DNA of 64,000 nt from Frigidibacter sp. Lineage in GTDB: Bacteria; Pseudomonadota; Alphaproteobacteria; Rhodobacterales; Rhodobacteraceae. Position numbers and translations under genes: made by a program. The stretch is taken from NCBI RefSeq assembly GCF_030695035.1, contig NZ_JAUYTT010000008.1, positions 682,001-746,000 on the forward strand, read 5' to 3'. A model generated the notes under the pieces. That model searched no databases. It had not been told where the DNA came from and worked only from the letters and a program-made list of their open reading frames with translations. This document shows positions 37,605 to 46,131 of the stretch, piece after piece; within the stretch, counting starts at the first letter, position 1; each line of letters starts with the position of its first letter.

Positions 37605-38303
37605 CTGACGCGCCCTGCCCTGCTGCTGTGCCCTCTGCTGCTGGCGGGGTGCGAGGGGTTGGTGGCCGGGCCGCTGTCGGCGCTGGACCCGGCGGGCCCG
37701 CAGGCGCGGGCGGTGGCGCTGCTGTGGTGGTCGATGCTGGCCGCGGCGGCGGTGCTGTTCACGCTGGTGATGGGGCTCTACCTCTGGGCGCTGCTGCGGC
37801 CCGAGGCGGCGGCGAAGATCCCGGCGCGGCGGTGGATCATCCTGGGCGGGCTGGTGCTGCCGCTGCCCATCTTGCTGCCGCTGGGGGTGATCGCGCTGGT
37901 GCTGGGGGAGTCGATCCTGCGGACGGGCGACGAACCTTTCCGGGTGACCGCCCATGCGCAGCAATGGCATTGGAGCTTCGGCTACCCGGACCAGCCCGGC
38001 GCGGCCGAGACCATCGACGTGTTGCACATCCCTGCCGGGCGCACGGTCGAGGTGACGGTCAGCAGCGCCGACGTGATCCATTCCTTCTGGGTGCCGCGGC
38101 TGGGGGGCAAGATCGACGCGATCCCCGGGCGCGAGACCCGCATCCTGCTGACCGCCGATGACCCCGGCGGCTATGGCGGCCAGTGCGGCGAGTATTGCGG
38201 CACTGGCCACAGCTTCATGGCCTTCGACGTCATCGCCCATCCCGAAGCCGACCTCGCCGCCGCGCTGGCTGGCGACACCGCACCGCAGGAGCCAGCCGAA
38301 TGA
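37605..38303 (+). CDS. coxB: Cytochrome c oxidase subunit II (lipoprotein-type, CuA site)
   Basis: RPALLLCPLLLAGC lipobox; DVIHSFWVPRLGGKIDAIPGR...GGQCGEYCGTGHSFMAF CuA ligands. No ATG/GTG/TTG in frame near the signal peptide; CTG at 37605 is the best in-frame start. Confidence 0.85.
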   Translation: MTRPALLLCPLLLAGCEGLVAGPLSALDPAGPQARAVALLWWSMLAAAAVLFTLVMGLYLWALLRPEAAAKIPARRWIILGGLVLPLPILLPLGVIALVLGESILRTGDEPFRVTAHAQQWHWSFGYPDQPGAAETIDVLHIPAGRTVEVTVSSADVIHSFWVPRLGGKIDAIPGRETRILLTADDPGGYGGQCGEYCGTGHSFMAFDVIAHPEADLAAALAGDTAPQEPAE

Positions 38304-40921
38304 CCAAAGCCCCCAGCGGAACACCTGAAACGGTCGAGAGCCTGCTTCCGGGCGCAGACCGCGGCCCCGCCCCTGCGCGGCCCGCAGCGCCGGGCGATGG
38401 CGTGACCGACCCGCTGGCACTCGACGCGGGCCTTCGGAAGATCTGGGCCACCGGGCCGGGCTGGCAACGCTTCGCGGCGGTGAACCACTCGGTCGTCGGT
38501 GTGCGCTTCATGATCACCTCGCTGGTGTTCTTCACCATCGGCGGCATTCTGGCGATGCTGATCCGGGTACAGTTGGCCACCCCCGACAGCGGGTTCCTGG
38601 AGCCGGGGCTTTATGCGCAGGTCTTCACCATGCATGGCACGGTGATGATGTTCCTGTTTGCCATCCCGCTGTTCGAGGGGCTGGCGATGTATCTGCTGCC
38701 GAAGATGCTGGGGGCGCGCGACATGGTGTTCCCGCGGCTCTCGGCCTATGGCTACTGGTGCTATCTCTTCGGCGGCACGCTGCTGATCGTGGCGATGCTG
38801 GCCGGGGCCGCGCCCGATGGCGGCTGGTTCATGTATACGCCGCTGTCGTCCAAGCCCTACTCGCCCGGGATCGGTGCCGATGTCTGGCTGCTGGGGGTGA
38901 CTTTCGTCGAGATTTCGGCGATCTCGGCGGCGGTCGAGATCATGGTGACGATCCTGATCCTGCGCGCGCCCGGCATGTCGCTGGACAAGATGCCGGTGTT
39001 TGCCTGGTACATGCTGACGGTGGCCGCGATGATGCTGGTCGGCTTCCCGCCGCTGATCCTGGGCTCGATCCTGCTGGAGGCGGAGCGGGCCTTCGGCCTG
39101 CCGTTCTTCGACCCTTTGCGCGGCGGCGATCCGCTGCTGTGGCAGCACCTGTTCTGGCTGTTCGGGCACCCCGAGGTCTATATCATCTTCCTTCCGGCGG
39201 CGGGGGCCATCTCGACGCTGGTCCCGGTCTTCGCCGGGCGGCCCTTGGCGGGGTATCGCGCGGTGGTGGCGGCGCTGGTGGCGATGGCGTTCCTGTCCTT
39301 CGGGCTCTGGGTCCATCACATGTACACGACCGGGCTGCCGCATCTGTCGCTGGCGCTGTTCTCGGCCGCGAGCACGCTGGTCGCGGTGCCGACCGCGGTG
39401 CAGATCTTCGCCTGGATCGCCACGCTGGCGCAGCGACGGCGCAAGCCCGACCCCGAGGCGCGGCCCAAGGCCTCGGTCCCGATGCTGCATGTGTTCGGCT
39501 TCTTCTTCGTCTTCGTGATGGGCGGGCTGACGGGGGTGATGCTGGCCATCGTGCCCTTCGACTGGCAGGCGCATGACACGCATTTCGTGGTGGCGCATCT
39601 GCATTACGTGCTGATCGGCGGCTTCCTGTTCCCGATGCTGGCGGCGGGCTATCACTGGCTGCCGCTGATCTCTGGCCGTGCGCATGACGGGCCGGCGGCG
39701 CGGCTGGGGTTCTGGCTGGTTTTTGCCGGGTTCAACGGCACCTTCTTCCTGATGCATATCACCGGGCTGATGGGGATGCCGCGGCGGGTGCATACCTACG
39801 GCGCCGAGAGTGGGTGGCATTGGCTGAACCTCATCTCCTCCATCTCCAGCTTCGTGATGGCCATCGGCTTTGCGGTGATCGTGATCGACCTGCTGCTGAC
39901 CCTGCGCTTTGGCCGCAAGGCAGAGCCGGACCCGTGGCAGGCCGCGACGCTGGAATGGGCGGTGCCGACCCTGCCGCCGCCGCCCTACAACTTCGCCGCG
40001 ATCCCGCGGATCGACATCCGCGCCGACCGGCTGGAGCCGCGCAAGATGGCCCCGGTGATGGCGCGGGGCGAGGGCTTTCTGGGCGTAGCCCGCAATGGCT
40101 GGATGGAGACGACGGGCGTGACGGTCGCCCGCGGCGAGCCCGACCAGATCGTGATGCTGCCGCAGCAGACCTTCCTGCCGCTGTGGACGGCGATGGCGAC
40201 CGGCGTTGTGTTCCTGTCGCTGCTGTTCAAGATCTATCCGCTGGCGATAGTGGCCGCGCTGGTCGTGGTCGCGCTCTTCCTGCGCTGGCCAGTGGGCACC
40301 CATGCCGATGCCGACCGGGGCGACCTGCCCGCGGGCGAGGGTGTGATGCTGCCGCTGTCGTCGGAGGCGCCGGTGCCCCCGGCGGTGCTTGCTCTGCGGG
40401 TGGTGGCGGTGGCCGATGGCGCGCTGCTGGCCTCGCTGTTGTTCGGCGGGCTGTTCCTGGCGATCTCGGCGCCGGGCTGGCCGCCTGCGCTGTGGCCCGA
40501 GTTGCCAATGGCGCCGGGAGTAGTCGCGGCATTGGCGCTGGTGGTTGGGTGGATCGCCGCGCGAATGGCGGTGCGGGGCGATGTGCTGCGCGGGGCGCCG
40601 ATGCTAGGGGTGGCGCTGGCGGCAAACCTTGCGACACTTGCGGCCATGGGCTGGATGATCGCCGCGCTGCCCCCCTTGCAGGACCACGCTGCGCAGGCGG
40701 TGCTGGCGGCGGTGATGGTCTGGCTGGGGCTGCACGCCTTCATCGGTGCGGTGCTGGCCTTCAACGCGCTGCGCCGCCTGCGCACCGGCCATGTCTCGGC
40801 CCGCCGCCGGATCGACATCGACCTGCTGCGCCTCTGGCAAGCCGGGCTGCTGCCCGCGGGCCTCGTGGTGCTCGGCTTCCCGGTTGCGCTCAAGGCGCTG
40901 GCACTGGCGGCCCTGCCATGA
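38300..40921 (+). CDS. Cytochrome c oxidase subunit I with C-terminal subunit III-like fusion
   Basis: WLFGHPEVYIIFLP, WVHHMYTTGLP, HDTHFVVAHLHYVL (subunit I); after about residue 690 a CoxC-like four/five-TM segment. Confidence 0.9.
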   Translation: MTKAPSGTPETVESLLPGADRGPAPARPAAPGDGVTDPLALDAGLRKIWATGPGWQRFAAVNHSVVGVRFMITSLVFFTIGGILAMLIRVQLATPDSGFLEPGLYAQVFTMHGTVMMFLFAIPLFEGLAMYLLPKMLGARDMVFPRLSAYGYWCYLFGGTLLIVAMLAGAAPDGGWFMYTPLSSKPYSPGIGADVWLLGVTFVEISAISAAVEIMVTILILRAPGMSLDKMPVFAWYMLTVAAMMLVGFPPLILGSILLEAERAFGLPFFDPLRGGDPLLWQHLFWLFGHPEVYIIFLPAAGAISTLVPVFAGRPLAGYRAVVAALVAMAFLSFGLWVHHMYTTGLPHLSLALFSAASTLVAVPTAVQIFAWIATLAQRRRKPDPEARPKASVPMLHVFGFFFVFVMGGLTGVMLAIVPFDWQAHDTHFVVAHLHYVLIGGFLFPMLAAGYHWLPLISGRAHDGPAARLGFWLVFAGFNGTFFLMHITGLMGMPRRVHTYGAESGWHWLNLISSISSFVMAIGFAVIVIDLLLTLRFGRKAEPDPWQAATLEWAVPTLPPPPYNFAAIPRIDIRADRLEPRKMAPVMARGEGFLGVARNGWMETTGVTVARGEPDQIVMLPQQTFLPLWTAMATGVVFLSLLFKIYPLAIVAALVVVALFLRWPVGTHADADRGDLPAGEGVMLPLSSEAPVPPAVLALRVVAVADGALLASLLFGGLFLAISAPGWPPALWPELPMAPGVVAALALVVGWIAARMAVRGDVLRGAPMLGVALAANLATLAAMGWMIAALPPLQDHAAQAVLAAVMVWLGLHAFIGAVLAFNALRRLRTGHVSARRRIDIDLLRLWQAGLLPAGLVVLGFPVALKALALAALP

Positions 40922-41250
40922 ACGCGGGCACCCGGATCCTCGTCGCCATCGCCGGCGGCTTCACCCTCTGGGCGCTGGTCTTCACCGTCGTCTATGCCGG
41001 CCACGCGACGGGGTGTGAGACCGGCTGGGGCCTTACCCCCGGCCCGGGCGGCATCGCCCCGCTGCGCATCGTGCTGGTGCTGCTGCCGGTGACAGGCTTT
41101 GCCCTGACGCTGGCGGGCCTGTGGCTGCTGCGCCGCGGCGCGGGGCTCGCGCCGCGGCTGGCGACCACCGCGCAGCTGCTGACCGGGGCGGCGGCTGTGG
41201 CGACCGTCTACAACTTCGCCGTCGTCGGCATCCTGCCGCTCTGCGTCTGA
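40918..41250 (+). CDS. Small membrane protein at the end of the cox cluster
   Basis: 110 aa, three hydrophobic segments, ATG overlaps the coxAC stop. Confidence 0.7.
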   Translation: MNAGTRILVAIAGGFTLWALVFTVVYAGHATGCETGWGLTPGPGGIAPLRIVLVLLPVTGFALTLAGLWLLRRGAGLAPRLATTAQLLTGAAAVATVYNFAVVGILPLCV

Positions 41251-41354
41251 CCGGATCGGGCCCATTCGGAACTCCCCGGGCGCTGCGCCGTTGGGATCAA
41301 ACCACTCGCGCCCCCCCGACACCCGCGCCGGCTGCGCCCGATCAGGACGATGCC

Positions 41355-42719
41355 ATGCCCCTGCCCCCCGATCCCATCGCCGATGCCCCCGGCCCCGACC
41401 TGACCGCCGAGATCGTCATCGTCGGCGGCGGCTTCGCCGGCCTCTCCTGCGCGCTGGAGCTGGGGGGCAGCGATGTCGATGTGCTGCTGATCGACGCGCG
41501 CAACCACAACCTGTTCCAGCCGCTGCTCTATCAGGTCGCCACCGCCGCCCTGTCGCCTGCCGACATCTCCGAGCCGATCCGCCGCACCCTTGGCCGCCAC
41601 CGCAACCTGCGGGTGCTGCTGGGGCGTGTCACCGGCGCGGACCCTGTCGCGCGCGAGCTGCAACTGGCGGACGGGCGGCGCGTCGGCTATGGCCAGCTGG
41701 TTCTGGCGGCGGGCTCCGACTACAACTATTTCGGCCATGACGAGTGGCGCGCCCATGCCCCGGGCCTGAAAACGGTGCATGAAGCGCGGCTGATCCGCCA
41801 GCGCCTGCTGCTGGCCTTCGAGAAGGCGGAACACCTGCCCGACCCGGACGCAAGGCGCGATCTGCTGACCACGGTGATCGTCGGCGGCGGGCCGACGGGG
41901 GTGGAGATGGCAGGCGCGGTGGCCGAGCTTGGCCGCTTCCTGATCAACCGGGATTTCCGCGGGCTCTTCCCCGATGACCTGCGCATCTTGCTGGTCGAGG
42001 CGGGGCCGCGGATCCTCGCGGGCTTTCCCGAAAACCTCTCCAGCTATGCGGCGGATGAGCTGCATGAGGACAATGTCGAGATCTGGACCGACAGCGCGGT
42101 CGAGACGGTGGGCGATGGCTTCGTCACCATCGGCGGCAAGCGCATTGCCGCGGGCTGCGTGATCTGGGCGGCGGGGGTGAAGGCGGTGCCGGTGGCGGGC
42201 TGGCTGGGGGCCGAGGCCGGCAAGGGCGGGCGGCTGCCGGTGGGGCCGGATCTGGGCGTGACGGGCTATCCCGGTGTCTGGGCCATCGGCGACGCTGCGC
42301 TGGCGCTGGACAAGGAGGGTGCGCCGCTGCCGCCCCTGGCACAGGTCGCGCGCCAGCAGGGCCAGCACCTCGGCCACGCATTGCGGCGGCAAGCGCGGGG
42401 CGGGCCGGCGCCGGGGCCGTTCCACTTTCGCAACCGGGGCAATACCGCGGTGATCGGCCGCGGCGCGGCGGTGTTCGATTTCGGGCGCTGGCAGATGAAG
42501 GGCGCGATCGCCTGGTATCTCTGGGCGCTGGTGCATGTCTGGCTGCTGGTGAACTTCGAGAAGCGGCTGCTGGTCTCGGTGCAATGGGCGATGCGCTATG
42601 CCACCCGCCAGCGCAGCGCCCGGCTGATCGACGAGACGGCGGATCCGGCCGTGCCCGCCACCACCGACCCCAAGGAAGCCGAAGCGCGCAAAGCCAAGGG
42701 CACAGGCCGGTTCGGCTGA
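41355..42719 (+). CDS. ndh: Type II NADH dehydrogenase (NDH-2)-like FAD/NAD(P) oxidoreductase
   Basis: EIVIVGGGFAGLSCALEL...HNLFQPLLYQVATAALSPADISEPIR...TTVIVGGGPTGVEMAGAVAEL; C-terminal membrane segment. Confidence 0.88.
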   Translation: MPLPPDPIADAPGPDLTAEIVIVGGGFAGLSCALELGGSDVDVLLIDARNHNLFQPLLYQVATAALSPADISEPIRRTLGRHRNLRVLLGRVTGADPVARELQLADGRRVGYGQLVLAAGSDYNYFGHDEWRAHAPGLKTVHEARLIRQRLLLAFEKAEHLPDPDARRDLLTTVIVGGGPTGVEMAGAVAELGRFLINRDFRGLFPDDLRILLVEAGPRILAGFPENLSSYAADELHEDNVEIWTDSAVETVGDGFVTIGGKRIAAGCVIWAAGVKAVPVAGWLGAEAGKGGRLPVGPDLGVTGYPGVWAIGDAALALDKEGAPLPPLAQVARQQGQHLGHALRRQARGGPAPGPFHFRNRGNTAVIGRGAAVFDFGRWQMKGAIAWYLWALVHVWLLVNFEKRLLVSVQWAMRYATRQRSARLIDETADPAVPATTDPKEAEARKAKGTGRFG

Positions 42720-42725
42720 CCCGCC

Positions 42726-43724
42726 CTACCCTTGCCGCAACCGCAAAATGATCTGGGCCAGGATCGACACCGCAATCTCCGCCGGATTTTTCGCCCCGAC
42801 GTTCAGCCCGACCGGCCCATGGATGCGCGCGATGTCGGTCTCGCTCACCCCCGCCGCCCTGAGCCGCTCCTGCCGCTTGGCATGGGTGCGGGTAGAGCCG
42901 AGGCAGCCGATGTAGAAAGCTGGCGAGGCGAGAGCGGCCAAGATCGCCGGATCGTCGATCTTGGGGTCATGGCTGAGGGTTACCACGGCCGTGCGCGCAT
43001 CAGGCGCCAATCGCGCCAGCGCCACATCGGGCCAGTCATCGAGGATCGCCTCGCCCGGAAACCGCGCCTCTGACCCAAAGGCGCCGCGCGGGTCGATCAG
43101 CACCGGATCGAAGCCCGCCATCCGCGCCATCGGGATCAGTGCCTGCGCGATATGCACCGCGCCGATGACCATCAGCCGCAGCGGCGGATTATGCAGGCCG
43201 GCGAAGAGGTTGCTGTCTGGATCGACGCCTGACCTGTCGCTGCAAAACCGCTCCGCCAGCGCGCCGGTGGCAGCCTCGGCCTTCACCAACTGAACGCCGA
43301 ATCCCTCCAGATCCACCAGCAACGCGACCGCCCGCCGTGCCGCCCGCGCTTCCACCAGATCGGCCAACAGCGCCTCGGGCAAGGCCTCCCCCACCGGCTG
43401 CACCAGCACCCCGATCTCGCCGCCGCAGGCAAGGCCCACCGCGAAGGCATCATCATTGCTGACCCCGAACCGCAGCAGCCGCGCCTTCCCGTCCACAAGC
43501 GCCTCCAGCGCCTCGAGGATCACCGCCCCCTCAACGCAGCCGCCAGAGACGGAGCCCATCATCGCCCCGTCGCCCGCAATCACCAGCTGGCTGCCCGCCT
43601 GCCGCGGGGCCGAGCCCCAGGTCTCCACCACCGTCGCCAGCACGGCGCCGCGGCCGGCGCGGTGCCAGTCCAGCGCAAGTTCGGGGATGCGGTCGGCCTC
43701 GGGGCGGGTGGGATGATCGGTCAT
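42726..43724 (-). CDS. XdhC/CoxI-family protein (molybdoenzyme maturation)
   Basis: AVLATVVETWGSAPRQAGSQLVIAGDGAMMGSVSGGCVEGAV...FYIGCLGSTRTHAKRQERL...IHGPVGLNVGAKNPAEIAVSILAQI. Confidence 0.9.
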   Translation of the reverse strand: MTDHPTRPEADRIPELALDWHRAGRGAVLATVVETWGSAPRQAGSQLVIAGDGAMMGSVSGGCVEGAVILEALEALVDGKARLLRFGVSNDDAFAVGLACGGEIGVLVQPVGEALPEALLADLVEARAARRAVALLVDLEGFGVQLVKAEAATGALAERFCSDRSGVDPDSNLFAGLHNPPLRLMVIGAVHIAQALIPMARMAGFDPVLIDPRGAFGSEARFPGEAILDDWPDVALARLAPDARTAVVTLSHDPKIDDPAILAALASPAFYIGCLGSTRTHAKRQERLRAAGVSETDIARIHGPVGLNVGAKNPAEIAVSILAQIILRLRQG

Positions 43725-43804
43725 GGCACTCCTCTGCCCGCGATCCTGCAGGGGGTCGCCGGGCTTGCCAATGGCAAACGCCTGCGCGCCGCGACAGGGT
43801 CCGC

Positions 43805-43926
43805 AAAAACGGAAAACGCTGCGGGAGGGAGGCCCGCAGCGCATTTCCCGACCGACGAGGGAGACGTCTGGTTAGGGCGGTTCACTGCGGCAGGGAGTTC
43901 CGCATTTCAGGGAGAAGCGAACCGAT
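43805..43926 (-). ncRNA. Putative FNR-controlled trans-acting sRNA with four CUCCCU anti-SD motifs
   Basis: Predicted RNA AUCGGUUCGCUUCUCCCUGAAAUGCGGAACUCCCUGCCGCAGUGAACCG...AGACGUCUCCCUCGUC...CGCUGCGGGCCUCCCUCCCGCAGCGUUUUCCGUUUUUG; FNR box and -10-like element upstream; 9-bp terminator stem. Confidence 0.75.
43813..43841 (-). terminator. Intrinsic terminator of the putative sRNA
   Basis: Minus strand CGCTGCGGG-CCTCCCT-CCCGCAGCG-TTTTCCGTTTTT. Confidence 0.85.
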
Positions 43927-43960
43927 GCGGCCAAATTATCGCCGCCAGTAGGAGGGCGAT

Positions 43961-43974
43961 TTGACACAGATCAA
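43961..43974 (-). promoter_or_regulatory. FNR/FnrL box
   Basis: TTGATCTGTGTCAA on minus (TTGACACAGATCAA on plus), 9/10 match to TTGAT-N4-ATCAA; centre 41.5 nt upstream of predicted +1 at 43926. Confidence 0.75.
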
Positions 43975-44095
43975 GTTGGCGTCCCCGTGCCCTGCGACAA
44001 AAGCGCAGCACTCTGCGAGCCAACCTTTCCCATTCTTGCTAGAAAAAGCATCCCAGGGTGAGGCGGATCAGGAAACGCTCCAGTAGCCCCAGGCA

Positions 44096-44128
44096 AAGGG
44101 GCCGCCCGTAAAGTGCGGACGGCCCCTT
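44096..44128 (-). terminator. Hairpin terminator downstream of the OmpA-family gene
   Basis: AAGGGGCCG ... CGGCCCCTT, 9-bp stem 20 nt after the stop codon. Confidence 0.65.
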
Positions 44129-44147
44129 CTCAATCAATGCAGCAACG

Positions 44148-46013
44148 TCAGTTCGACGCGGTCTGCAGCAGGTCGGTGATCCGACGCACAGAGGCGCGGC
44201 GGTTGGTACGCTCGGAGGTCTGCGAATTCACCCGCAGATAGCTCTCGCCGTAACCCTGCACGACCATGTTTTCCGGCGGCACGTCGAAATACTCGGTCAG
44301 CGCCAGCGCCACCGATTCCGCGCGCCGGTCCGACAGCGCGAGGTTCGAGGCAGCAGAGCCCACGGCATCGGTATGGCCCTCGATCAGGAACACCTCTTGC
44401 GGGTTCTCGTCGATATAGCCCTGGATCAGCCGGCCGAGCGAGGCGAGCGCCTGCGCCTGATCCGGGGTGATCGCGGCCGATCCGGTCTCAAACGTGATCG
44501 CGTTCACGTCGATCACCGGCACCAGAGAGCGCACTTCGGCGATGTTGCGCACCTGCGACAGGCTGAAGCGGCGGCCGAAATCCGACTCGCGGGCCAGCGC
44601 GGTGCGCAGCTCTGACTCGTCATCGCTGAGCGTCACGAAGTTGCGCGTGGGCGCAGGCAGCGTGGCGACATTCACCGGCTCATAGGCGACGGTGTCGTCG
44701 ATCAGCAGGTACTCGCGGCCATTCGGATCGATCCGGGTCCGGCGCAACACGCGCATTTCCGGGCTGTAGATCGTCACGATCCGCGAGCCATCCTCACGCA
44801 CAACCGTCGTGCGGCTGGAGCCGTCGTTGAACTGCTCGGTCCGCACGTTCGAACCGGGCTGGCGCAGCAGCACGTCATCATCCTTGATGACCTCATACTG
44901 ACCATCCGGGCGCTGGACGACCACGCGGTCACCCGAGTTGAGCGCCACCTTGCGGTTGTTGGAGACGACAGCACCGACGGCAAGCGCACCGAGGCCAAGC
45001 AGCATCACCTTCTCGCGGTCGGACAGGGCGCTGTTCCAGCGGTCGTCATCATCGTCGTCATCGTTGCTGCTGCGGGCTGCGCTGCGCTCGGACACGGTGT
45101 TGTCGAAGTCTTCCGAAGAGGAGCGGGCGTTTTCCTCGGTGACGGTTTCTTCCATCACCTCGACATTGTCGCCAGCTTCGACATTTCCGTCTTCGCCGGT
45201 CACGGCATCCAGCGCGGCGGCAGCCACCGGCTCGCCAGATGCGGCGTCGGGTTCATCAGCCATCAGCTGCACGGCAGGCTGATTGTCCTCCGCGGCTGTG
45301 GTGGCAGCGGCATCTGCCTCGGTTTCGGCGCCAGCTTCGGCGGCGGGCTCTGGCTGAGCTTCCTCGGCGACCGGTGCTTCCGGTGCGGCATCCTCGGCGG
45401 GGGCTTCCGTGGCCTCGGCGGGGGCGTCATTGTTCTGCTGCTCCAACGCGCGGCGCAGCTCCTCCTCGCTGGAGTCGGTCCCGGCGGCGGGCTCCTCGGC
45501 GGCCGGTTCTTCGGCTGCGGGCGCTTCGGCTGCCGGTTCCTCTGCCACCGGTTGCTCGGTGGCGGGTTCTTCTACCACGGGGTCTTCGGCGGCGGGCTCT
45601 TCAGCGGCAGGCTCTTCCTGCAGCGCACGGTCCAGCGCATCGCCGAGGCTCTCCTCGCCCTCGGCTGCGGGGATCTCGGGCGCCTGATCGGGCTGCGGGA
45701 TCTCTTGCGGGCTCTCGGCCGGAGTTTCATCCGGGACCGGCTGCTGCTCGGGCGCGGGTTCCGGGGTCACCTCAGGCTCGGCCGGCACTTCTGCGGGGGC
45801 CTCCTCGGGCTGCGGTTCCGGCTGGGCTTCTTGCTGCTGCTCGGCCTCGTCGGCTCTGGGTTCCTCGGCCGCGCAGGGGGGCGTCGAGCCATCGGCGCAC
45901 AGCACGGTTGCATCCGTCTGGGCATAGACCGGGACCGGCAGGGCCATCGACAGGCTGGCCATCAGCGCCGTGGCGCGGGCCGCCCCTGTTCTCGTCTTTT
46001 TGCTGCGCATCAC
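44148..46013 (-). CDS. OmpA-family protein with long Pro/Glu/Ala-rich N-terminal region
   Basis: C-terminal VFLIEGHTDAVGSAASNLALSDRRAESVALALTEYFDVPPENMVVQGYGESYLRVNSQTSERTNRRASVRRI; N-terminal signal and EEPAAEEPA repeats. Confidence 0.92.
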   Translation of the reverse strand: MMRSKKTRTGAARATALMASLSMALPVPVYAQTDATVLCADGSTPPCAAEEPRADEAEQQQEAQPEPQPEEAPAEVPAEPEVTPEPAPEQQPVPDETPAESPQEIPQPDQAPEIPAAEGEESLGDALDRALQEEPAAEEPAAEDPVVEEPATEQPVAEEPAAEAPAAEEPAAEEPAAGTDSSEEELRRALEQQNNDAPAEATEAPAEDAAPEAPVAEEAQPEPAAEAGAETEADAAATTAAEDNQPAVQLMADEPDAASGEPVAAAALDAVTGEDGNVEAGDNVEVMEETVTEENARSSSEDFDNTVSERSAARSSNDDDDDDDRWNSALSDREKVMLLGLGALAVGAVVSNNRKVALNSGDRVVVQRPDGQYEVIKDDDVLLRQPGSNVRTEQFNDGSSRTTVVREDGSRIVTIYSPEMRVLRRTRIDPNGREYLLIDDTVAYEPVNVATLPAPTRNFVTLSDDESELRTALARESDFGRRFSLSQVRNIAEVRSLVPVIDVNAITFETGSAAITPDQAQALASLGRLIQGYIDENPQEVFLIEGHTDAVGSAASNLALSDRRAESVALALTEYFDVPPENMVVQGYGESYLRVNSQTSERTNRRASVRRITDLLQTASN

Positions 46014-46114
46014 CTAAAACTCCTCCAGGATGTTCTACTATCCGGTGACAGAACGCCTGACGGCTGGCAACTGTTCCGCACTGGGGTGCGGATCACATCA
46101 TTGCGCTGGCCGCG

Positions 46115-46131
46115 TGATCTGCGACAGATCA
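46115..46131. other. Perfect 7-bp inverted repeat incorporating the GMC oxidoreductase stop codon
   Basis: TGATCTG-CGA-CAGATCA; minus-strand TGA of the GMC gene is at 46131-46129. Confidence 0.6.

Noticed and set aside
38171-40303. 710-aa minus-strand ORF
   Set aside because: Antisense to coxB/coxAC; low-complexity Arg/Gln/His-rich, no recognisable domain.
43662-43964. 100-aa plus-strand ORF across the xdhC/ompA gap
   Set aside because: No coding signature; region better explained by the minus-strand sRNA with promoter, stem-loops and terminator.
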